A stretch of DNA of 64,000 nucleotides from NCBI RefSeq assembly GCF_023554105.1, contig NZ_JAMJWE010000001.1, forward strand, positions 353,118-417,117. Direction: 5' to 3'. The position numbers were made by a program, and so were the translations under genes. Below are positions 9,081 through 15,771 of the stretch, piece after piece (positions within the stretch are counted from its first letter, which is position 1; each line of letters begins with the position of its first letter). Origin of the DNA: Brucella sp. 21LCYQ03. Lineage in GTDB: Bacteria; Pseudomonadota; Alphaproteobacteria; Rhizobiales; Rhizobiaceae. The notes under the pieces were generated by a model that was not told the DNA's origin, did not search any database, and was given only the letters and a program-made list of their open reading frames with translations.

Positions 9081-9115
9081 GCCGGAAGCAAAAGCTTCCG
9101 GCTTTCTGGTTTTTG
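9081..9115 (+). terminator. Intrinsic terminator after the 62-aa gene
   Basis: A 9-bp perfect stem, GCCGGAAGC/GCTTCCGGC with an AAAA loop, is followed by a T-rich tail (TTTCTGGTTTTT). Confidence 0.85.
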
Positions 9116-9319
9116 TTGCGCGCTTTAAAGGCTATTTAGAAAATTATTCTCCAACGGATTTTGCTGTTAGGCGGGGTTTCCAAGAATGGCTATGAAAGTA
9201 GTTTATATATTTAAATCAATGATTTAGATTGATTCTTGTTTATCTCTCTGTAGATTTGTTTCCCAATGAAAGTCGATTTATGGGCGCTTTGCGCAAGCAA
9301 AGTGAGAAGGGTGCGATCT

Positions 9320-10324
9320 ATGAAGAAAATTATTCTATATGCGGCGGTGGCTCTTGGTTTGGGCGCGGTCCCAGTGCAGGCGCAGCAGCCGACAGAAATT
9401 CTCAACGTTTCCTACGACATTGCGCGTGAGCTTTACGAGCAGGTCAACAAGGCATTCGTGGCCGATTGGAAAGCCAAGAATGGTGAAGACCTCACCGTCA
9501 ATCAGTCTCATGCCGGTTCCTCCAAGCAGGCCCGTTCTATCCTCGAAGGCTTAGAAGCTGATGTTGTAACCTTCAATCAGGTAACGGACGTTCAGGTTTT
9601 GCATGACAAGGGTGATCTGATCCCTGCTGATTGGCAGAAGCGTTTGCCGAATAATTCATCGCCATATTATTCGTTCCCGGCTTTCCTCGTGCGTGAAGGC
9701 AATCCAAAGGGTATCAAGAACTGGGATGATCTGGCGCGTGAAGACGTGAAGGTTGTGTTCCCAAATCCTAAAACTTCTGGCAATGCACGCTATACCTATC
9801 TTGCAGCGACTGCCTATGCGAATGAAGCCTTCAAGGGCGATCAGGACAAGGTTCACGAATTTATCGGTAAGATTTTCAAGAACGTGCCGGTGTTTGATAC
9901 CGGCGGTCGTGGTGCAACGACAACCTTTGCTGAACGCGGCATCGGCGATGTTCTTGTGACATTTGAAGCGGAAACCCGTGGGACTGAAAAGGTTCTTGGT
10001 GCTGACAAATATGATGTCGTTGTTCCTGAAGTGAGCTTGCTCGCAGAGTTCCCGGTAACGGTTGTTGATAAGGTCGTCGACAAGCGTGGATCGCGCAAGA
10101 TTGCTGAAGCTTATCTCGATTATCTCTATTCGCCGGAAGGTCAGGAAATTCTCGCGCAGAACTTCAACCGCGTCCACGACAAGGATGTGATTGCGAAGCA
10201 CAAGGATATCTATCCTGATGTTCGTCTTGTAACTGTTGAAGATGCTTTTGGTGGTTGGGACAAGGTGCAGAAAGATCATTTCGCCGAAGGTGGCGTGCTT
10301 GATAAGCTCTTTACTGCTAAGTAA
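9320..10324 (+). CDS. sbp: Sulfate ABC transporter periplasmic binding protein
   Basis: The 334-residue protein has a signal peptide (MKKIILYAAVALGLG..., cleaved after VQA near residue 21). It is the periplasmic receptor that delivers sulfate or thiosulfate to CysTW. Family signatures are LNVSYDIARELY at the mature N-terminus, NQSHAGSSKQARSI (anion-binding loop) and VVTFNQVTDVQVL; GTFE/Sbp-like fold ends include YSPEGQEILAQNFNR. The frame is open from 9266, but ATG 9320 has GAGAAGG nine bases upstream and starts exactly at the signal peptide. A strong terminator (10337-10367) and a repeat element separate it from cysT, so it may be made in excess over the permeases. Confidence 0.93.
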   Translation: MKKIILYAAVALGLGAVPVQAQQPTEILNVSYDIARELYEQVNKAFVADWKAKNGEDLTVNQSHAGSSKQARSILEGLEADVVTFNQVTDVQVLHDKGDLIPADWQKRLPNNSSPYYSFPAFLVREGNPKGIKNWDDLAREDVKVVFPNPKTSGNARYTYLAATAYANEAFKGDQDKVHEFIGKIFKNVPVFDTGGRGATTTFAERGIGDVLVTFEAETRGTEKVLGADKYDVVVPEVSLLAEFPVTVVDKVVDKRGSRKIAEAYLDYLYSPEGQEILAQNFNRVHDKDVIAKHKDIYPDVRLVTVEDAFGGWDKVQKDHFAEGGVLDKLFTAK

Positions 10325-10336
10325 ACAAAACTACCC

Positions 10337-10367
10337 GGCGGGGATATTCGATCCCCGCCTTTGTTTT
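10337..10367 (+). terminator. Intrinsic terminator between sbp and cysT
   Basis: A 9-bp perfect stem, GGCGGGGAT/ATCCCCGCC, is followed by TTTGTTTT. Its place inside the sulfate operon suggests partial termination, leaving more sbp than permease message. Confidence 0.8.
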
Positions 10368-10377
10368 GGAAAATCTA

Positions 10378-10426
10378 AAGTGCATCCCGAAAAGTGTGAA
10401 ACGGTTTTCGGAGTAAGATGCACGTT
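10378..10426. repeat. Rhizobiales-type palindromic intergenic repeat, copy 1
   Basis: Ends AAGTGCATC and GATGCAC frame an inner inverted repeat (CCGAAAA...TTTTCGG). A related copy with the same layout lies at 12127-12173. The pattern matches dispersed extragenic palindromes common in Rhizobiales. Confidence 0.7.
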
Positions 10427-10435
10427 AAACTAGAT

Positions 10436-10475
10436 AGAGCATTTCAAATGCCTCAAACTATATTGGAAATGCTCT
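10436..10475. repeat. Second palindromic element before cysT
   Basis: A 10-bp perfect inverted repeat, AGAGCATTTC/GAAATGCTCT with a 20-base loop, ends two bases before the first possible cysT start codon. It could place the cysT ribosome site within or next to a stem. Confidence 0.55.
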
Positions 10476-10476
10476 C

Positions 10477-11313
10477 GTGTCGCTTTTGAGCATGAAACGC
10501 AATTCGGTGCTGCCGGGGTTCGGGCTGACCCTCGGCTGTACTTTGCTTTATCTGGCGGTGATTGTTGCCCTGCCGCTGCTGGCAATGATCCTGAAAACTG
10601 CAAGCCTTGGCTGGAGTGATTTCTGGAGAATCGTCACGTCAGAACGCGCTTTGGCGACGTTTCGCATTACGATCAGTGCAGCAGCCGTAGCCACCGTCTT
10701 CAATGGGCTGTTTGGCTTGCTGTTGGCATGGGTTTTGTCGCGTTATCAGTTTCCGGGCAAGCGGTTGATCGATGCGGCTGTGGATCTGCCATTTGCACTT
10801 CCAACGGCTATCGCCGGCTTAGCGCTTGTGACGCTGTTTGCACCCAATGGCTGGTTTGGAAGATATCTTGAGCCGATTGGCATCAAGGTTGCCTATGCAC
10901 CTATCGGCATCATGGTTGCGATGTTTTTCACAAGCATTCCCTTTGTCATCCGCACAGTGCAGCCGGTGTTGGAAGATATGAGTGCTGATGTTGAAGAGGC
11001 TGCACGTAGCCTTGGTGCAAAGCCGTGGCAGATTTTTTCGCATATTATCTGGCCGACGATCTTTCCCGCATTTCTTGCGGGTGCTTCGCTATCTTTCGCA
11101 CGTAGTCTTGGTGAGTTTGGCTCCATTGTCTTCATTTCCGGCAATCTGCCTTTTGAAACAGAAGTGACCTCGCTTCTCGTGTTCATCAGGCTTGATGAAT
11201 ATGATTATCCGGCTGCGGCGGCTTTGGCTTTTGTCATGCTGTTGATGGCTTTCTTCATGCTTCTTGTGACCAATCTTATTCAGGCAAGGCAGCTTCGCTA
11301 TGCAGAGCGCTAG
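10477..11313 (+). CDS. cysT: Sulfate/thiosulfate ABC transporter permease CysT
   Basis: The 278-residue inner-membrane protein has about six to seven helices and the CysT/CysU core. The EAA loop that docks the ATPase is visible as DVEEAARSLGAKPWQIFSHI. The DLPFALPTAIAGLAL segment is typical of the sulfate subfamily. Starts are GTG 10477 or ATG 10492 (MKRNS); neither has a clear ribosome site because a palindrome ends at 10475. The 3' end overlaps cysW by 14 bases, so the two permeases are coupled. Together they form the channel for sulfate delivered by Sbp. The expected ATPase gene cysA does not follow. Confidence 0.93.
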   Translation: MSLLSMKRNSVLPGFGLTLGCTLLYLAVIVALPLLAMILKTASLGWSDFWRIVTSERALATFRITISAAAVATVFNGLFGLLLAWVLSRYQFPGKRLIDAAVDLPFALPTAIAGLALVTLFAPNGWFGRYLEPIGIKVAYAPIGIMVAMFFTSIPFVIRTVQPVLEDMSADVEEAARSLGAKPWQIFSHIIWPTIFPAFLAGASLSFARSLGEFGSIVFISGNLPFETEVTSLLVFIRLDEYDYPAAAALAFVMLLMAFFMLLVTNLIQARQLRYAER

Positions 11314-12127
11314 TGTTCAAGCGCGCAATGCGCCCGGTCCCGTCCGTAATCTGCTGATTGGCCTTGCAGCTATTCTTTCCGCGATCTGCATTGGGGCGCC
11401 GCTGGCGATCATCTTCTCCTATGCATTCAGCAAGGGCGTCGGTGTCTTCTTCAGCGAAATCCTAAAGCCCGATACGCTGCATGCGGTCTGGCTCACGATC
11501 CTGACGGCGATTGTCGTTGTTCCAATCAATATGGCCTTCGGCGTTTGTGTGGCATGGCTTGTCACGAAGTTTCGTTTTCCGGGGCGCAGGCTTCTGATTA
11601 CCTTTGTCGAAATTCCATTCTCGGTGTCACCGATTGTAGCGGGTGTGACTTATCTCTTTTTATATGGCTCTCAGGGGCTGCTTGGCCCATTGCTTGAGAG
11701 TTACGACATCAAGATCATGTTCACGGTTCCGGCGATCTTTCTGGTGAGTCTGTTCGTGACATCGCCCTTTGTCGCGCGCGAGCTTATTCCGCTGATGGAA
11801 GTGCAGGGCAGCGATGAGGAAGAGGCTGCTCTGACGCTTGGAGCGAATGCCTGGCAGACTTTTTTCTACGTCACACTGCCCAACATCAAATGGGCGCTGC
11901 TTTATGGCGCTGTGCTTTGTAATGCGCGTGTGATGGGTGAGTTCGGCGCAGTATCTGTCGTATCGGGCGCTATTCGTGGAAAAACCAATACGCTGCCTTT
12001 GCAGGTGGAACTACTGTTCAATGATTACAACGTAGCAGGCGCTTTTGCTGCCGCTTCGACTTTGGCTGGCATTGCGCTTTTGACACTGGCTTTAAAAATC
12101 TGGCTTGAGCGCAAACAGCATAGCTAA
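11300..12127 (+). CDS. cysW: Sulfate/thiosulfate ABC transporter permease CysW
   Basis: The 275-residue inner-membrane permease pairs with CysT. The ATPase-docking loop appears as DEEEAALTLGANAWQTFFYV, and the family segments EIPFSVSPIVAGVTYLFLYG and GEFGAVSVVSGAIRGKTNTLPL are intact. The start ATG 11300 lies inside the end of cysT (14-base overlap), showing translational coupling. The usual order in proteobacteria is sbp/cysP-cysT-cysW-cysA. Here a palindromic repeat and terminator follow directly, so cysA must be elsewhere or be replaced by another ATPase. Confidence 0.94.
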   Translation: MQSASVQARNAPGPVRNLLIGLAAILSAICIGAPLAIIFSYAFSKGVGVFFSEILKPDTLHAVWLTILTAIVVVPINMAFGVCVAWLVTKFRFPGRRLLITFVEIPFSVSPIVAGVTYLFLYGSQGLLGPLLESYDIKIMFTVPAIFLVSLFVTSPFVARELIPLMEVQGSDEEEAALTLGANAWQTFFYVTLPNIKWALLYGAVLCNARVMGEFGAVSVVSGAIRGKTNTLPLQVELLFNDYNVAGAFAAASTLAGIALLTLALKIWLERKQHS

Positions 12128-12173
12128 AGCGCATCCCAAAAAGTTTTAAGCGGGTTTTGGCGAAGATGCGCTT
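12127..12173. repeat. Rhizobiales-type palindromic intergenic repeat, copy 2
   Basis: Ends AAGCGCATC/GATGCGCTT surround a CCCAAAA...TTTTGG inner repeat. It begins at the cysW stop codon and resembles copy 1 at 10378-10426. Confidence 0.7.
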
Positions 12174-12184
12174 ATGAAAAAATG

Positions 12185-12218
12185 AAACCGCCCGGCTTCA
12201 AGAAAGCGGGCGGTTTGC
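12185..12218. terminator. Bidirectional terminator between cysW and the hydrolase gene
   Basis: The inverted repeat AAACCGCCCG/CGGGCGGTTT with a 12-base loop lies between convergent genes. A-rich and T-rich flanks allow use in both directions. Confidence 0.75.
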
Positions 12219-12220
12219 GG

Positions 12221-12784
12221 TCACGCTGCTTGGGAGAGCGTGTGTTTTATTGGTTCTCTTTGTAGCGACGATGCGAGGATTGTACCTTCCGGCCAGTGCG
12301 TGAAGCCGCTGGCTACATTGATATGTCCTGCATGGCCAATATCAACAAAGCCGGAACCCCAGACATTGGCGATAGCTTCGGCCTTGGCAAAGCTCATATA
12401 TTCGTCATCGCGACTGGCGACGACAATCGACGGAAACGCCAGTTCATGACGCGGTAAAGGTGCGAAGCTCGCAAAACGGCTGTCGCGACGCGACATGGTT
12501 TCAACGTCTGCCGGGGCGACGAGAAGCGCGCCAGCAACATGGGCCGCAGCCGGACGGCTTGCAAGATGCGAAACAAGAATACAACCAAGACTATGGGCAA
12601 CCAGAACTGCGCCGGGATTTTCGGCGAGTTTGGCTTCAAGCGCGTGCATCCAGTCGGATAGCACCGGATAGTGCCAGTCGTCTTGTTCGACGAGCACTGC
12701 TGACGGATCGTCATGCAACCATTGGCGCTGCCAGTGGCCTGCTTCCGATCCCTTGTAACCGGGGATGATCAATGTCGCAGGCAT
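12221..12784 (-). CDS. RBBP9/YdeN-family serine hydrolase
   Basis: The 187-residue cytosolic alpha/beta hydrolase has the full catalytic triad. The nucleophile serine is in VAHSLGCIL (about residue 65), the acid in ASRDDEYMS (about residue 125) and the histidine in DIGHAGHINV (about residue 151). The N-terminal PGYKGSEAGHWQ motif is typical of RBBP9/YdeN proteins, and the length fits. Substrates of bacterial members are mostly unknown; esterase activity is the safe general statement. It is a single gene, convergent with cysTW. Confidence 0.88.
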   Translation of the reverse strand: MPATLIIPGYKGSEAGHWQRQWLHDDPSAVLVEQDDWHYPVLSDWMHALEAKLAENPGAVLVAHSLGCILVSHLASRPAAAHVAGALLVAPADVETMSRRDSRFASFAPLPRHELAFPSIVVASRDDEYMSFAKAEAIANVWGSGFVDIGHAGHINVASGFTHWPEGTILASSLQREPIKHTLSQAA

Positions 12785-12943
12785 GCGTTAGTTCCTCTTG
12801 GAAAATGCCTTGGGAGGCTGTTTTGCTCTGCATTGGGAGGTTATGCGAAACAATTTCCAAGATAAGGGCTATTTCATATCATTTTAAGGAAAATAAATTC
12901 AATTAGAGGCGGGAGTGTAAAAAATAATCCCGCCTCTGCAATC

Positions 12944-13891
12944 CTATTTCTTTTGTTTATCGTTCCAGCGAAGCACGAATTGCGATTTCTCGAAAACGAG
13001 TACGACGATCAACGACATTGCAAATGGAATGAGAAGATAGAGCAGGCGGAATACGATGAGAGCCGCCAGAACATCGGCTGGGTTCATATCCGGCAAGCCA
13101 GTGAGGAACACCAGTTCAAGCACACCGAGGCCGCCCGGCGCGTGCGAAATAAGCGCTGCTGAGAATGATACCAGAAAGATGCCAAGAATGATCAGGAAGC
13201 CCGGATTTCCGGCTTCCGGGAGTGCGAAATAGATAATGCCAGCCGCACCAATCAGCTCCAGTGGAGCCACGATGAGCTGCTGTGTCACGACAGGCAGACG
13301 CGGGTATTCCAGACGAAACTTGCCGATCTGCAAAGGTCGAAGCTGTAGCCAGCTGCCAAAGACATAAAGCAAGACAAACGCCAGCATGACCAAAGCAATA
13401 ATGATCGAAATGGTTGGCGTCAGTTCTTCATTGAAGCGCATCAGAATATGCGGCTCCAGTAGCAGAACGATACTAGAAGTGATGATCACGCCCAGAATGA
13501 ATGTGAAGGAGCAGAAGGCAATCAGGACGGCAATTTCACTGCCCGGCATGCCCTGTGAGGAATAAGCACGGTAACGAACCACAGCGCCCGATACGACTGA
13601 TGCGCCGATATTGTGTGACAAGGCGTAGGTTGTGAACGAGCAAAGGGCGATGAAAAGCCAGGATATTTTGCGACGCAGGTGAAGAAGTGCGATGCGATCA
13701 TATCCAGCGAGCGAGCTATAAGCGAGAAGTGCAGCTGCTGCTGACAGAAGCCAATGATGCGCGCGAATTGCGTAAAGACTATCCAGAACGTCGTCGAGAG
13801 AAATGCTACGCAGTTCCCGATAGAGAAGCCAAACAGATATAGCGACTGCACATAGGCCAATGATCGGCCAGATATAATCCTTGAACTTCAT
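12944..13891 (-). CDS. YbhN/UPF0104-family flippase-like membrane protein
   Basis: The 315-residue integral membrane protein has about eight helices and belongs to the lysylphosphatidylglycerol-synthase transmembrane (YbhN, UPF0104) family. Visible markers are LSHNIGASVVSGAVVRYRAYSS in the middle and SHAPGGLGVLELVFL near the C-terminus, both strongly conserved. Some homologues flip modified phospholipids or affect cardiolipin and polymyxin tolerance, but no soluble synthetase domain is attached here. It lies 18 bases after the antiporter gene on the same strand, so the two probably share a transcript. Confidence 0.85.
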   Translation of the reverse strand: MKFKDYIWPIIGLCAVAISVWLLYRELRSISLDDVLDSLYAIRAHHWLLSAAAALLAYSSLAGYDRIALLHLRRKISWLFIALCSFTTYALSHNIGASVVSGAVVRYRAYSSQGMPGSEIAVLIAFCSFTFILGVIITSSIVLLLEPHILMRFNEELTPTISIIIALVMLAFVLLYVFGSWLQLRPLQIGKFRLEYPRLPVVTQQLIVAPLELIGAAGIIYFALPEAGNPGFLIILGIFLVSFSAALISHAPGGLGVLELVFLTGLPDMNPADVLAALIVFRLLYLLIPFAMSLIVVLVFEKSQFVLRWNDKQKK

Positions 13892-13909
13892 TAACTGGCC
13901 ACCGCACGT

Positions 13910-15691
13910 TCAATTCGCATTAAATTCCCCTTTGTCATCCGCCCCGGACTTTGCGTGTATCGTGGAAACGCTCGTAATCCGTTCTTCCTTCTTTATCGCT
14001 TTTTCCATTGCTGCGGCGATTTCTGCTTCGCCGAGAATGACAGAGTCTGCACCAAGATCGTGCAGATATTGAGCTTCAGCTTGCGAACAGGCACGCACAA
14101 CAATACGCACATTTGGGTTCGCCTGCCTTGCAAGACTTGTGATGCGTCCTGCCTCAAAAGCATTTGGAATTGCAATCACAACATTTTGGGCAAAAGATGG
14201 ATTCGCCGTATCCCATATTTCAGCATCCGAGCCATTGCCCGCAATAGCTTCAATGCCGATTTCTTTCAATCTGAAATAAATCTTTGGCGAATCTTCGACA
14301 ATAAGGAACGGAATGTGATTTTCCTGAAGACTTGCGGCCACGCGACGGCCAATCTGACCATATCCGACAATCACCGTATGATTCCTGAGCTTGCTTTGCG
14401 GTAGTCGTGCAGGTTCAGAAATGCTGATGTCGGCCTCCGTGCTTTCGCTATCGGATGGATGAATACCAAGGCGTTTTTCGATCCGTGGTCGCAGACGGTC
14501 TGCAACAATGAACATAACCGGATTGAGGAAGATCGACAGGATAGCGCCTGCAAGGATCAGGTCGCGTCCTTCTGGTGGCAGAAGATTCAGCCCAACGCCA
14601 AGCCCTGCAAGAATGAACGAAAATTCGCCGATCTGCGCTAGGCTTGCGGAAATGGTGAGCGCTGTTCCGACAGGACGTTTGAATGCGCGGACGATAAAGA
14701 ATGCGGCAACTGATTTGCCCACGAGGATGATAGCAAGCGTTGCAATGAGGGGCAGGGGATCACGGATGAGGCTCATCGGATCAAACAGCATGCCCACGGA
14801 TATGAAGAAGAGCACTGCGAAAGCATCGCGTAGCGGCAGAGATTCTTCTGCTGCGCGATGGCTGAGTTCAGATTCACTCATCACCATGCCAGCGAAGAAC
14901 GCACCGAGCGCGAAGGATACGCCAAACAGATGTGCTGCACCAAAGGCGACGCCGAGCGCAATCGCCAAAACGCCTAAGCGGAACAATTCGCGCGAGCCGG
15001 TTTGAACGATGACGTTCAAAAGCCATGGGATCACTTTGCGTCCCACAACTAGCATCAGAGCTATAAAGACGACAACTTTGGCAATCGTCAGCAGAATAAT
15101 GCCGCCAATGCCAAGGCCCAGCCATTGAGCTATAGGGTCGCTTGTCGCGGCATGGCCTGCTTCACTACCGATGCTTGCAAGGGCTGGCAAAAGTACCAGC
15201 GCCATGACCATGGCGAGATCTTCCACAATCAGCCAGCCGATTGCAATACGACCGCGCTCTGTATCAATGAGGCGCATATCCTGCATTGCGCGCAGGAGGA
15301 CGACGGTACTTGCCGTTGAAAGTGCGAGACCAAAAACCAAACCGGCTTTTACATCCCAGCCGAGCGCTAAGCCAAGTGCTGTACCGAGTGCTGCTGCTGT
15401 CGCAATCTGCGCCAGCGCGCCGGGAACGGCGATAGCTTTAACGGAAAGAAGGTCTTTGAGAGAGAAGTGCAGGCCGACGCCGAACATCAGCAGAATAACA
15501 CCGATTTCGGCCAGCTGCAGGATCAGGTCCTGATCAGCGACGAAACCCGGTGTGTGCGGACCAGCAATGACGCCCGCGAGAAGATAGCCAACGAGAGGAG
15601 AGATTTTTAGTCGGGTGGCGATAGTGCCGAAGATGAATGCCAGACACAGACCGATGACGATTGTCGCAATCAGAGGCGTGTCATGGGGCAT
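13910..15691 (-). CDS. CPA2-family cation/proton antiporter with TrkA-N domain (YbaL/KefB-like)
   Basis: The 593-residue protein has a membrane part of about twelve helices (residues 5-390), with the family block GYLLAGVIAGPHTPGF near the N-terminus and FGVGLHFSLKDLL after it. A cytosolic nucleotide-binding TrkA-N/RCK domain follows (residues about 415-535) and starts with VIVGYGQIGRRVAASL, a Rossmann GxGxxG-type motif. The family exchanges potassium or sodium for protons under control of NAD(H). Overall it resembles YbaL/RosB more than glutathione-gated KefC. The gene leads a two-gene unit with the ybhN-like gene. Confidence 0.9.
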   Translation of the reverse strand: MPHDTPLIATIVIGLCLAFIFGTIATRLKISPLVGYLLAGVIAGPHTPGFVADQDLILQLAEIGVILLMFGVGLHFSLKDLLSVKAIAVPGALAQIATAAALGTALGLALGWDVKAGLVFGLALSTASTVVLLRAMQDMRLIDTERGRIAIGWLIVEDLAMVMALVLLPALASIGSEAGHAATSDPIAQWLGLGIGGIILLTIAKVVVFIALMLVVGRKVIPWLLNVIVQTGSRELFRLGVLAIALGVAFGAAHLFGVSFALGAFFAGMVMSESELSHRAAEESLPLRDAFAVLFFISVGMLFDPMSLIRDPLPLIATLAIILVGKSVAAFFIVRAFKRPVGTALTISASLAQIGEFSFILAGLGVGLNLLPPEGRDLILAGAILSIFLNPVMFIVADRLRPRIEKRLGIHPSDSESTEADISISEPARLPQSKLRNHTVIVGYGQIGRRVAASLQENHIPFLIVEDSPKIYFRLKEIGIEAIAGNGSDAEIWDTANPSFAQNVVIAIPNAFEAGRITSLARQANPNVRIVVRACSQAEAQYLHDLGADSVILGEAEIAAAMEKAIKKEERITSVSTIHAKSGADDKGEFNAN

Positions 15692-15736
15692 AGCGGGGCC
15701 TTCCCGATTTCAATTATGCAAAGTTTTATGGAAGAA

Positions 15737-15764
15737 GCCGGGCACGGCGAAAACCATGCCCGGC
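15737..15764 (-). terminator. Hairpin after secDF
   Basis: The inverted repeat GCCGGGCA/TGCCCGGC with a 12-base loop lies eight bases beyond the secDF stop. The T-tail on the minus strand is weak (TTCTTCC). Confidence 0.55.
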
Positions 15765-15771
15765 AATGAGT

